Source: a bacterium
GTDB taxonomy: Bacteria; KSB1; UBA2214
Direction of reading: 5' to 3'
DNA: 64,000 nucleotides
Assembly: GCA_029560815.1 (NCBI GenBank)
Contig: JAKQKF010000482.1
Coordinates: forward strand, 1 to 64,000
Positions 53,828 through 61,959 of the stretch are shown here, one piece after another. Numbering within the stretch: the first letter of the stretch is position 1; each line of letters begins with the position of its first letter. The translations under genes and the position numbers were made by a program. Under the pieces are notes generated by a model. The model worked only from the letters and a program-made list of their open reading frames with translations. It searched no databases and was not told the DNA's origin.

Positions 53828-53856
53828 GGGCGGCAACTTATTGCCGCCCTTTTTTT
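53828..53856 (+). terminator. Intrinsic terminator of the tRNA unit
   Basis: GGGCGGCAA (53828-53836) and TTGCCGCCC (53841-53849) form a 9-bp stem with a 4-base loop, followed by seven Ts. Confidence 0.95.
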
Positions 53857-53973
53857 ATGTGGACGGCGAAAAATGAATCGCGCTCATTTTGCCATACTAT
53901 TCAGTTGCGAATCAGCCGCTTTTTTTGTATGTTTGTTAATAATCATTTTCCGCATGCGACCTATGGCCAGTGC

Positions 53974-56073
53974 ATGACTCTGAGCATCATAATCGTCAGC
54001 TATAATGTGCGCGAATTCCTCGAGCAGGCGCTCATCTCCATCGAACGCGCCGTTGCAGGAATCGACCATGAGCTTTTCGTCGTCGACAACAACTCCATGG
54101 ATGGCAGCGCCGAGTTCGTCCGCCGCCGCTTCCCCGGCGTTCACCTCATCGCCAGCGCCGAAAACCTCGGCTTCGCCGGCGGCAACAACCTGGCGCTGGA
54201 AAAGGCGACCGGACGCTATATCTGCCTGATCAATCCAGATACCATTGTTCAGGAAGATACCTTCTCAACCCTGATCGGCTTTTTAAACGGGCATCCCGAG
54301 GCCGGGGCGGTCGGCTGCAAGATTCTCAACCCTGACGGCACGCTGCAGCTGGCCTGCCGCAGAAGCTTCCCCACGCCCTGGGTCGCCTTTGCCAAAATCA
54401 TCGGGCTGGCCGCCCTCTTTCCGAAGAGCCCGCTCTTCGGACGATACAACCTCACCTTCCTGGACGAGGACATGACCAGCGAGGTGGAGGCGATCTCCGG
54501 CTCTTTCATGCTCCTGCGCCGCGAGGCGGTCCATCAGGTCGGTTATCTCGACGACTCTTTCTTCATGTACGGAGAGGATCTCGATTACTGCTTCCGCATC
54601 CTGTCGGCGGGCTGGAAGATCTACTATGTGCCCGATACTCGGATCATTCATTTCAAGGGCGAGAGCTCAAAACGCAGCCCTTTTGAACAGCGCCGCCTCT
54701 TCTACGAGGCCATGCGCCTCTTTGTCAACAAGCACTTTCGAAAAAACAGCGCCTGGATCCCCTCCTGGACCCTGATCGTGGCGATTCGCCTGCGCGCCCT
54801 GGCTGCCCTGCTCTCCGCCGCGCTGCGCAGCGCGGTCTGGCCGCTGCTGGATCTGATGCTGATGACTCTCGCGCTGGCGGCAGCGGTCTATCTGCGCTTT
54901 TCACCCCGCTTCCCCTGGGACGCCTTTCTCATTGTGCACCTTGTCTACAGCACGATCTGGCTGGCGGCCCTCTTTATGCAGGGGGTCTATACTTCCTGGC
55001 GGCTCTCGGTGGCCAGGACCACCGTGGCTGTGCTGATCGGGCTGGTGATCAACAGCGCCATCACCTTCTTCTTCAAGCAGATCGGTTTCTCCCGCCTCGT
55101 CGTCCTTTACGCCGGGGCGCTCAATCTGCTGCTGCTCCCCGGCTGGCGCATGCTGCTCAAGCTCGCCGCCCAGATGCAGGGGCGCTTCTTCTCCCGCAGA
55201 CTCGGCCAGCTGGTGCTGCGCCGCACAGCCATACTGGTCGGAGATCGCGCCAGCAGCGAGGCCCTGGTCTCGCGTCTGCGGCGCCGGCTCGATGCCGCCT
55301 ACGAGGTCCGTGCTGTGGTCCTGCCGCAGCCCGAGGAGGAGATCACTGCGATCGAGGGGATTCCCGTCTATGGAGGGCTTGCCCACATCCATGATCTTCT
55401 CCGCAGGGAGAGGGTCCAGGAGGTCATCTTCGCCACCGACCGCCTGCCCTATCAGGAGATGCTGGCCATCATCTCGGCCTCGACGCATGAGCAGGTGAGC
55501 TTTAAGCTCGTGCCGAGCAGTATGGATGTCATCATCGGCAAGGCTTCGATCGAGTACATCGAGGATGTGCCGCTGATGGAGATCAACTACAAGCTGCAAA
55601 GCCCCATCTATCGCGTCCTCAAGCGCATCCTCGACTTTACGCTGGCTTCGCTCATTCTGTTTCTGGCCTGGCCGGTATGGCTGTGGCAGCGCTGGGTGCG
55701 CGGCCGGCGACGCAGGCCGGTGACCTATGCGGGGGTGCAGCGGCAGAACTTTTCAGTGCAGGAGTGGGAAAGCACTGGCGAGGGGGGAGAGTGGTGGCGG
55801 CTCCTGCCGAGAATAGCGGCCATCTGGCGCGGACGGATGAGTTTCGTCGGCCCCAGCCCGGAGAGCAGTCCGGCCCGTTCGAGCCTGGCCTGGTCCCTGA
55901 AACCGGGGTTGACTAGTATGGAAGAGGCTGATCACGCACCCGCTCTCTCCGAAGAGGAGCGGGAACGTCTGCGGCTCTTTTACATGAAAAATTATTCGCC
56001 ATTTCTGGATGCAGAGATCCTGATCAAGAGTGTGATCGCTCGCATGCAGAATGTGGAGCGGAGCGAATCATGA
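53974..56073 (+). CDS. Fusion of GT2 glycosyltransferase and degenerate polyprenyl-P sugar-phosphotransferase
   Basis: The protein has 699 residues. Residues 1-235 are a GT2 rhamnosyltransferase-like domain ([59 protein letters not shown]). About 265-370 are hydrophobic helices, and about 390-525 form a nucleotide-binding-like domain as in WbaP/WcaJ proteins ([22 protein letters not shown] near the end). From 545 a phosphoglycosyltransferase C-terminus follows ([28 protein letters not shown] near 621, [25 protein letters not shown]). The catalytic stretch that should hold KFRSM and SLDELPQ is missing. Start ATG 53974 begins the GT2 domain. The stop overlaps accA by 4 bases. Confidence 0.85.
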   Translation: MTLSIIIVSYNVREFLEQALISIERAVAGIDHELFVVDNNSMDGSAEFVRRRFPGVHLIASAENLGFAGGNNLALEKATGRYICLINPDTIVQEDTFSTLIGFLNGHPEAGAVGCKILNPDGTLQLACRRSFPTPWVAFAKIIGLAALFPKSPLFGRYNLTFLDEDMTSEVEAISGSFMLLRREAVHQVGYLDDSFFMYGEDLDYCFRILSAGWKIYYVPDTRIIHFKGESSKRSPFEQRRLFYEAMRLFVNKHFRKNSAWIPSWTLIVAIRLRALAALLSAALRSAVWPLLDLMLMTLALAAAVYLRFSPRFPWDAFLIVHLVYSTIWLAALFMQGVYTSWRLSVARTTVAVLIGLVINSAITFFFKQIGFSRLVVLYAGALNLLLLPGWRMLLKLAAQMQGRFFSRRLGQLVLRRTAILVGDRASSEALVSRLRRRLDAAYEVRAVVLPQPEEEITAIEGIPVYGGLAHIHDLLRRERVQEVIFATDRLPYQEMLAIISASTHEQVSFKLVPSSMDVIIGKASIEYIEDVPLMEINYKLQSPIYRVLKRILDFTLASLILFLAWPVWLWQRWVRGRRRRPVTYAGVQRQNFSVQEWESTGEGGEWWRLLPRIAAIWRGRMSFVGPSPESSPARSSLAWSLKPGLTSMEEADHAPALSEEERERLRLFYMKNYSPFLDAEILIKSVIARMQNVERSES

Positions 56074-57026
56074 ACAATTTTGTCCCTGAATTCGAAAAAC
56101 CTATTGTCGAGATCGAACGGCGCATCGCCGAGCTGCGTGAATACTCCAGCAGCAAGGATCTCGCCTTCAGCCGTGAGATCGAACGGCTGGAGGCAAAAGC
56201 GCGCCAGCTCCGCCAGGAGGTCTACAGCAGCCTGACGCGCTGGCAGCGCGTGCAGCTCGCCCGCCATCCCAACCGGCCCTATACCCTCGACTATATCCGG
56301 CTTATGATGACCGATTTTATCGAGCTTCACGGCGACCGCCTCTTTGCCGACGATCCCGCCATCGTCGCGGGCATTGGCACCCTGGGAACCATCCGCATCA
56401 CCCTCATCGGCCACCAGAAGGCGAGGGAGACCCGGGAGAAGATCCGCCGCAATTTCGGCATGCCCAATCCGGAAGGCTACCGCAAAGCCCTCCGTCTGAT
56501 GAAAATGGCCGCTCGTTTTTCACGGCCGGTGGTCTGCCTGATCGATACTCCCGGCGCCTACCCTGGGCTGGGTGCCGAAGAACGCGGCCAGGCGGAAGCG
56601 ATCGCGCGCAATCTCTTCGAGATGGCCCGCCTGCCAGTCCCGATCGTGGTGGTCATCATCGGGGACGGAGCCAGCGGCGGAGCCCTGGGTATCGGAGTGG
56701 GGGACCGGATTCTCATGCTCGAGAACAGCTGGTATTCGGTCATCTCGCCGGAAGGATGCGCTGCCATTCTTTACCGCGACAGCGCCAACGCCCACATCGC
56801 TGCAGAATCGATGAAGGTGGCACCGGAAGACCTCCTCAAACTGGGCATCATCGACCGCATCCTCAGGGAACCCGAGGGCGGGGCGCATAACGATCACGCC
56901 GGGACCGCCGGCATCCTCAAGGAGGCCCTGCTCGGTGAACTGGAAGAACTTGCCGCACTCCCGCGCGAGGAACTGGTGCGGCGCCGCATCGAAAAATTCG
57001 CCCGCATGGGCGTCTGGAACGAATAA
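56070..57026 (+). CDS. accA: Acetyl-CoA carboxylase carboxyltransferase subunit alpha
   Basis: The 318-residue protein transfers the carboxyl group from carboxybiotin to acetyl-CoA together with AccD in the first step of fatty-acid synthesis. It shows [20 protein letters not shown] near residue 71, [38 protein letters not shown] near 156, [16 protein letters not shown] and [12 protein letters not shown]. Length and collinearity are normal. accD, accB and accC are not in the window; the biotin ligase is. Confidence 0.97.
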   Translation: MNNFVPEFEKPIVEIERRIAELREYSSSKDLAFSREIERLEAKARQLRQEVYSSLTRWQRVQLARHPNRPYTLDYIRLMMTDFIELHGDRLFADDPAIVAGIGTLGTIRITLIGHQKARETREKIRRNFGMPNPEGYRKALRLMKMAARFSRPVVCLIDTPGAYPGLGAEERGQAEAIARNLFEMARLPVPIVVVIIGDGASGGALGIGVGDRILMLENSWYSVISPEGCAAILYRDSANAHIAAESMKVAPEDLLKLGIIDRILREPEGGAHNDHAGTAGILKEALLGELEELAALPREELVRRRIEKFARMGVWNE

Positions 57027-57038
57027 AAGGAGGTAATT

Positions 57039-57293
57039 ATGGTGAGCAAGGAGCTGCTCGAGATTCTGATTTGCCCCGCCTGCCACGGCGAACTGGAGTA
57101 CGATGAGGCCGCGGATACTCTGACCTGCAGGGGCCGCCACTGCCCGGAATGCGGAATGCCGGTTGATGAAAACGGACTCTGCACCGAGCCGGAGTGCGGC
57201 CTCAAGCCGGAAAAAGTAGTGGGCCTGCGCTATCGCGTTGAGGATAATATTCCGGTCATGCTCATCGATGAGGCCGAAAAAATCGACCTGTGA
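57039..57293 (+). CDS. Trm112-like zinc protein with an inserted second Cys module
   Basis: The 84-residue protein begins like a bacterial Trm112/YcaR protein (LLEILICPACHGELEY) and ends like one (YRVEDNIPVMLIDEAEKI). Between these, residues 33-62 insert an extra segment with CPECG at 35-39, Cys48 and Cys53. Cysteines are at 12, 15, 30, 35, 38, 48 and 53. Trm112 proteins activate methyltransferases. The insertion could add a second zinc site. A strong AAAAGGAGGT site lies upstream. It follows accA by 12 bases. Confidence 0.85.
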   Translation: MVSKELLEILICPACHGELEYDEAADTLTCRGRHCPECGMPVDENGLCTEPECGLKPEKVVGLRYRVEDNIPVMLIDEAEKIDL

Positions 57294-57333
57294 CGCACTG
57301 CGCCTGCTGACGCTGCAAAAATGCAGAAAAAAC

Positions 57334-57362
57334 TTGACTATATCAATATTTAATCTTATATT
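57334..57362 (+). promoter_or_regulatory. Predicted promoter of the HNH-scpA-scpB-rluB-cmk-ispH run
   Basis: TTGACT (57334-57339), 17 bases, TATATT (57357-57362) in a local AT-rich island. The start would be near 57369, giving a leader of about 110 bases. Confidence 0.67.
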
Positions 57363-57478
57363 TTTTAATATTTTTCATAGTGTGTTCGCCTGCCGGCCAC
57401 AACGCGCGGCGGCACGCTGCCGGCGGCCATTGCGCTGGATCAGCAGGCGACGAGGAGATCCTTGTCCAAGGATCGAAA

Positions 57479-57982
57479 ATGCAAAACGTCAAAGTACTGC
57501 TGCTCAATCAAAATTATGAGCCGTTGACCGTCGTCAGCGCCCAGAAAGCGATCATCCTCGCCTTCCTCGAGAAGGTGGAGATCGTCGAGAAGCACGACCG
57601 CTGGGTCCATTCGCAACACATGGCTTTCCCCCTGCCGAGCATCGTGCGCCTGCTGCGCTATATCCGGTTCCCTCATCAGCATGTTGAACTGTCGCGCCGC
57701 AACATCCTCAAACGGGACAACTTCCGCTGCCAGTACTGTGGCACCACCAAAGGGCCTTTCACCGTCGATCACATCATCCCGAAGGTGCGGGGCGGCTCCG
57801 ACAGCTGGGATAATCTGGTCTGCGCCTGTGTGCGCTGCAACAACCGCAAGGGGGACCGCTCTCCCGAACAGGCCAACCTGCGGCTGGCGAAAGACCCCCG
57901 GCGGCCAAGCCATCTCTTTTTTATTCAGCATCATATGGGCGTCAGCGAAGATTGCTGGAAACCCTATATCTTTTTAAATTGA
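57479..57982 (+). CDS. HNH endonuclease family protein
   Basis: The 167-residue protein has an N-terminal alpha/beta part (VKVLLLNQNYEPLTVVSAQ) and an HNH domain: CQYCG near residue 81, TVDHIIPKVRGGSDSWDN with the catalytic His, and CVRCNNRKGDR near 119. Such stand-alone HNH proteins are widespread and mostly uncharacterised. The frame is open to 57380, but ATG 57479 has AAGGAT 7 bases upstream and begins the conserved block. Confidence 0.9.
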   Translation: MQNVKVLLLNQNYEPLTVVSAQKAIILAFLEKVEIVEKHDRWVHSQHMAFPLPSIVRLLRYIRFPHQHVELSRRNILKRDNFRCQYCGTTKGPFTVDHIIPKVRGGSDSWDNLVCACVRCNNRKGDRSPEQANLRLAKDPRRPSHLFFIQHHMGVSEDCWKPYIFLN

Positions 57983-58126
57983 CCGTGGCTATCCAGATAC
58001 AGCGCATTTCTTCTTCTGCCGCCAAGGCCGTGATTCCGACGGCCTTCGTCATGTCAAGTGGACCCGGCGCTTGCGGAAGGCTTTCCACTCGCAAATGTTC
58101 CACATGATGAGGTATCCTGGCTGATT

Positions 58127-58873
58127 ATGAGCTACAAGGTCAAACTGGAAAGTTTCGAAGGTCCGCTGGATCTGCTCCTCTTCCTGATTAAAAAAGAGGA
58201 GGTGGATATCTATGATATACCGATCGCCAAGGTCACCCAGCAGTATCTGCAGTATCTCGAGATTATCCAGCTTCTCGACCTCGAGGCGGCGAGCGATTTC
58301 ATCCTCATGGCCGCCACCCTGATGCGCATCAAGGCCCAGATGCTCCTGCCCAAACCCGATCTCGGCGAGGAGCAGCAGGATATCACCGATCCGCGCCAGG
58401 AACTGGTTCAGCGCCTGCTCGAGTACAAGCGCTTCAAGGATGTCGCCGAGGATCTCGGCAGCAAAGAGGAAACCACCCTCAAAGAGTACGGCCGCGGCAA
58501 CTTCAAGGTCGAGGAAGAGACCATCGGCGAGGATTTTCAGCCCGGCGCTGAAGTGGGCCTCTTTGATCTGGTCGCCGCCTTCAAGCTGATTATGGACCAG
58601 TCCAAAAAGGTGACGGTCCACCGCGTGGTCGAAATTACCACCACGCTCGAGGAGTGCATGGCCAATGTTCTCGACGCCCTCGATAAAAAAAGTGAATTGA
58701 CTTTTCGCGAACTCTTTTCTCCGGACAGTGAAAAGATCATCTGGGTGGTGACCTTCATCGCCATCCTCGAGCTGATCAAGCGGAGCGAGATTCGCGCGGT
58801 GCAGGATGAGCCTTTTGCAGAAATTATGATCAGAAGGATAAATGGAGCGGAACAAACTCAAGTCGATTCTTGA
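58127..58873 (+). CDS. scpA: Segregation and condensation protein A
   Basis: The 248-residue kleisin subunit bridges the SMC heads in chromosome condensation. The N-terminus YKVKLESFEGPLDLLLFLIK is diagnostic, followed by DIYDIPIAKVTQQYLQYL and the C-terminal winged helix (FIAILELIKRSEIRAVQDE). A GAGGT lies 14 bases upstream of the ATG. Its 3' end overlaps scpB by 32 bases in another frame. Confidence 0.96.
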   Translation: MSYKVKLESFEGPLDLLLFLIKKEEVDIYDIPIAKVTQQYLQYLEIIQLLDLEAASDFILMAATLMRIKAQMLLPKPDLGEEQQDITDPRQELVQRLLEYKRFKDVAEDLGSKEETTLKEYGRGNFKVEEETIGEDFQPGAEVGLFDLVAAFKLIMDQSKKVTVHRVVEITTTLEECMANVLDALDKKSELTFRELFSPDSEKIIWVVTFIAILELIKRSEIRAVQDEPFAEIMIRRINGAEQTQVDS

Positions 58874-59630
58874 GGCCCTTATCTTCGCCTCGGACACACC
58901 CCTTTCCATGAACCAGATCAGGGTTATCCTTGAGGGGGTGGAGAAGACGGAGATCGAAAGCGCCCTCGCAGAACTGGCCGAGGATCTCAAGGAACGCGCC
59001 TTTTTTCTCAAAAAGGCGGGCGGCGGATACCAGTTCGCCACCCGGCCCGAATATTTCCGCTGGATCAAACAGATGTTCGCCGGGCGGGAGCGCAACCGCC
59101 TCACCCGTGCCGCACTCGAGACCCTCTCCATCATCGCCTTTAAACAGCCGATCAGCAGGGTGGAAGTGGCTGCCATCCGCGGTGTGAACTCGGACGGAGT
59201 GATGCAGACCCTGCTTGAACGCAAACTGATCTCCATCACCGGACGCGACGAGGGCCAGGGCCGCGCCTTGCTTTTCAGCACGACCAAGGAATTTTTGATC
59301 TATTTCGGCATCGACGATATCTCCGATCTGCCCAAACCCAAGGAGATCGAAGAGCTGCTCGCTATGGGCGAAGGCCAAAAGGCCATCCGCGAAATCCCCG
59401 AGGAGGAGATCCTCGCCAGTGAGGCCGGGGATGAGGCAGAAACCGGAGCTGAAGGCGGCGACTCGAACGGCTCGAATGGAGGCGTAGAAGTGGCCTCCGA
59501 AGCACCCGTTTCTCCGGTGACGGCCGGACCAGACATTCCGCCGGTCGAAGCCTCGCCCGATTCGGCGCAGCTTCCGCTTGACGCCGCTGCTGCCGTCACG
59601 GAAACCTCTCCGGCCGATGATGCGCATTAA
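58842..59630 (+). CDS. scpB: Segregation and condensation protein B
   Basis: The 262-residue protein forms two winged-helix domains (SILEALIFASDTPLSMNQI; LSIIAFKQPISRVEVAAIRG; GRALLFSTTKEFLIYFGI) that dimerise on ScpA. From about residue 180 the C-terminus is a long acidic, Ala/Pro-rich low-complexity tail not found in the core. It is translated from an ATG inside scpA (32-base overlap), and its stop lies 14 bases beyond the rluB start. Confidence 0.95.
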   Translation: MERNKLKSILEALIFASDTPLSMNQIRVILEGVEKTEIESALAELAEDLKERAFFLKKAGGGYQFATRPEYFRWIKQMFAGRERNRLTRAALETLSIIAFKQPISRVEVAAIRGVNSDGVMQTLLERKLISITGRDEGQGRALLFSTTKEFLIYFGIDDISDLPKPKEIEELLAMGEGQKAIREIPEEEILASEAGDEAETGAEGGDSNGSNGGVEVASEAPVSPVTAGPDIPPVEASPDSAQLPLDAAAAVTETSPADDAH

Positions 59631-60342
59631 CCGTTATCTGGCCGCCTGTGGCCTCGGCTCGCGCCGTGCCGTCGAAAATCTAATTCGCGAGCGGCGCATC
59701 GCCGTCAATGGCGAGATTATCGACAGCCTCGCGACCCGTATCGACGAAGCGCTCGACCGGGTCACCCTGGATGGCAATCACCTGGCGCCCGCCGCGGATT
59801 CGGTCTATGTTCTTTTAAATAAACCCAAAGGCTATATCACCACCGCAAGCGACGAAAAGGGACGGCGCACCGTTCTCGAACTGGTGCCCCTGCCGCAGCG
59901 CATTTTTCCGGTCGGCCGCCTCGACTATAATACTACCGGACTTTTGCTGCTCACCAATGACGGCGAGCTGGCCCACCGGCTCACCCATCCCCGCTTCAAG
60001 GTGCCCAAGCTCTATCACGCCGTGCTGGAGAGCCCGTTCGATCCGCAGCACTTTGAGCCGCTCACAACCGGCGTCACCCTCGAGGACGGCATCACCCAGC
60101 CCTGCAGCGCCCGCTTTTACGGCGACTCCAGGCACGAGGTCGAAATCGAACTGCGCGAAGGCCGGCAGCAGCAGGTCCGCCGCATGTTCGCTGCGCTAGG
60201 CTACCGGGTCAAGAATCTCGGCCGCGTCCGCTTCGGACCGATCAAGCTCTCGGGACTGCCGCGCGGCGAATGGCGCTACCTCGAGGACGAGGAGGTCCGC
60301 TCCCTGCGCGCGGCGGTGGGTCTGGCACAGGACGCAGAGTGA
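59617..60342 (+). CDS. rluB: RluB-family 23S rRNA pseudouridine synthase
   Basis: The protein has about 241 residues. The N-terminal S4 domain is INRYLAACGLGSRRAVENLI, and the catalytic RsuA-family domain has KPKGYITTASD, VGRLDYNTTGLLLLTNDGEL with the nucleophilic Asp, and EGRQQQVRRMFAALGY. Enzymes of this type make pseudouridine 2605 in 23S rRNA. The tandem ATG ATG at 59617 lies inside the scpB end. scpA-scpB-rluB is a common order. Confidence 0.94.
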   Translation: MMRINRYLAACGLGSRRAVENLIRERRIAVNGEIIDSLATRIDEALDRVTLDGNHLAPAADSVYVLLNKPKGYITTASDEKGRRTVLELVPLPQRIFPVGRLDYNTTGLLLLTNDGELAHRLTHPRFKVPKLYHAVLESPFDPQHFEPLTTGVTLEDGITQPCSARFYGDSRHEVEIELREGRQQQVRRMFAALGYRVKNLGRVRFGPIKLSGLPRGEWRYLEDEEVRSLRAAVGLAQDAE

Positions 60343-60345
60343 ACG

Positions 60346-61029
60346 ATGGACGAAAAGAATAAAAGACTCGTCATCACCATTGACGGCCCAGCCGGCTCCG
60401 GGAAAAGCACTACCGCACGCCGCGTGGCTGAACAGCTCGGCTATCTGTATCTTGATTCGGGTGCTCTTTACCGTGCCGTCACTCTTGCAGCCCTGCGCCG
60501 TAAGGCCGACTTTGACAATCCTGAACAACTGGCCGCGATCGCCAGAGAGTGTGAAATCGCACTCGTCCCCGCCAGCACGGGGCTCAGGGTCATTCTGCAG
60601 GGTGAGGATGTCAGCGAGGCCATCCGTCTCCCCGAGGTCGCCAGCGCGATCGGGCCTGTGGCGGCCAATCCCGGCGTGCGTGAGGCCCTCCTGAGCCAGC
60701 AGCGCCGTCTGGGCGGGCAGGGCGGCATAGTCGCCGAAGGGCGGGATATGGGCAGTGTGGTATTTCCCGATGCGGAAGTGAAAGTTTTCCTCATCGCTTC
60801 AATCGAGGAGAGGGCGCGCCGTCGTCGTTTGGAGCTGGCGGAAAAGGGGATCGCAGTCGACCTGGATGAGCTCATCCGCACGATCGCCAAGCGGGATCAG
60901 GATGACAGCGGCCGCAGGATCAGCCCCTTGTGCAAGCCGGAGGACGCTCTCGAACTGGACACCACCTGCATGGCCATCGATGAACAGGTCGAGTATATTG
61001 TACACGCGGCCCGCCAGAGGGGTGCCTGA
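60346..61029 (+). CDS. cmk: Cytidylate kinase
   Basis: The 227-residue P-loop kinase phosphorylates CMP and dCMP. The P-loop is ITIDGPAGSGKSTTARRVA near residue 10, followed by YLDSGALYRAVTL near 36 and EGRDMGSVVFPDAEVKVFL near 132, with IAKRDQDDSGR in the LID region. The start is ATG 60346, three bases after the rluB stop. cmk-ispH-rpsA is a known conserved neighbourhood. Confidence 0.97.
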   Translation: MDEKNKRLVITIDGPAGSGKSTTARRVAEQLGYLYLDSGALYRAVTLAALRRKADFDNPEQLAAIARECEIALVPASTGLRVILQGEDVSEAIRLPEVASAIGPVAANPGVREALLSQQRRLGGQGGIVAEGRDMGSVVFPDAEVKVFLIASIEERARRRRLELAEKGIAVDLDELIRTIAKRDQDDSGRRISPLCKPEDALELDTTCMAIDEQVEYIVHAARQRGA

Positions 61030-61031
61030 GG

Positions 61032-61898
61032 ATGGAGATCATCATCGATCCCCGGGCCGGCTTCTGCCCCGGTGTCCGGCGCGCCATCAGCCAGGTTGAG
61101 ACGCGCCTCCAGCGCGGCGAAGCCCTGACTGCGCTTGGTCCACTCATCCACAACCAGCGCGAAATCGACCGCCTGGCCCTGCTGGGCCTCGAAACCGTCA
61201 GCCAGGAAGTGGCTGATCAGCCCGACAAGCTTGCCGGTCTGCAGGGGCGGGAAATTTTTATACGCACCCACGGAGTCGGAACCGCCCTGCAGACGAACCT
61301 GCATGACGCCGGCTTTACGGTCATCGACGGCACCTGCTCGACCGTGAAAAGAGTGCAAAAAATGGCGGCCGAGCACTACCGCCTGGGCGAACAGATCGTC
61401 ATCATCGGTAAAAAGGGCCACGCCGAGGTGATCGGCATCCTCGGCCATTGCGAAAATCAGGGCATCGTCGCCGCCGACGAAACCGATCTGGCGGAGATCG
61501 ATCCTGAGCGTGCGACCTTCGTCATCGCCCAGACCACCATCGGCGGCGAGCAGTTTGAGCGCATGTGCGGCCTCATCGCCGGGCACGTGCGCCAGGTGAC
61601 CTTTGCCGATACCACCTGCCCCTTCATCAGCCGGCGCTACGATCAGATCGCCGGCTTCGCCGGCAGTGTGGATCTGCTCATTTTTGTCGGCGGACGCGAG
61701 AGCTCCAATTCCAGGGTGCTCTTTGAAATCTGCCGTCAAAAGAATCCCAGAAGCTACCGGATTGAATCCCCCGCCGAGCTGGATAGGGCCTGGATCCATC
61801 CGCAAGATCTGATCGGTATCACCGGCGGGGCCTCGACTCCGTACTGGCAGTTTGAGGAGATCCGCGATCTTTTATCCGCTGCAGAGAACAAGGTATAG
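61032..61898 (+). CDS. ispH: 4-hydroxy-3-methylbut-2-enyl diphosphate reductase
   Basis: The 288-residue iron-sulfur enzyme carries out the last step of the MEP isoprenoid pathway, making IPP and DMAPP. The three cluster cysteines are in GFCPGVRRAI near residue 11, DGTCSTVKRVQ near 99 and DTTCPFISRR near 195. IRTHGVG, GKKGHAEVIGILGH and GGRESSNS are further signatures. It begins three bases after cmk and ends about 60 bases before rpsA. Confidence 0.97.
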   Translation: MEIIIDPRAGFCPGVRRAISQVETRLQRGEALTALGPLIHNQREIDRLALLGLETVSQEVADQPDKLAGLQGREIFIRTHGVGTALQTNLHDAGFTVIDGTCSTVKRVQKMAAEHYRLGEQIVIIGKKGHAEVIGILGHCENQGIVAADETDLAEIDPERATFVIAQTTIGGEQFERMCGLIAGHVRQVTFADTTCPFISRRYDQIAGFAGSVDLLIFVGGRESSNSRVLFEICRQKNPRSYRIESPAELDRAWIHPQDLIGITGGASTPYWQFEEIRDLLSAAENKV

Positions 61899-61959
61899 AG
61901 CAAATAAAAAAACTTGACCCAGTTGGGCAAGTATTCATACAAAAGGAGAAAGTAAAAAA

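Noticed and set aside
61914..61943. Promoter before rpsA (TTGACC with TACAAA)
   Set aside because: The spacer would be 18 and the -10 lacks the TT ending. rpsA may also be read from the upstream cmk-ispH transcript.
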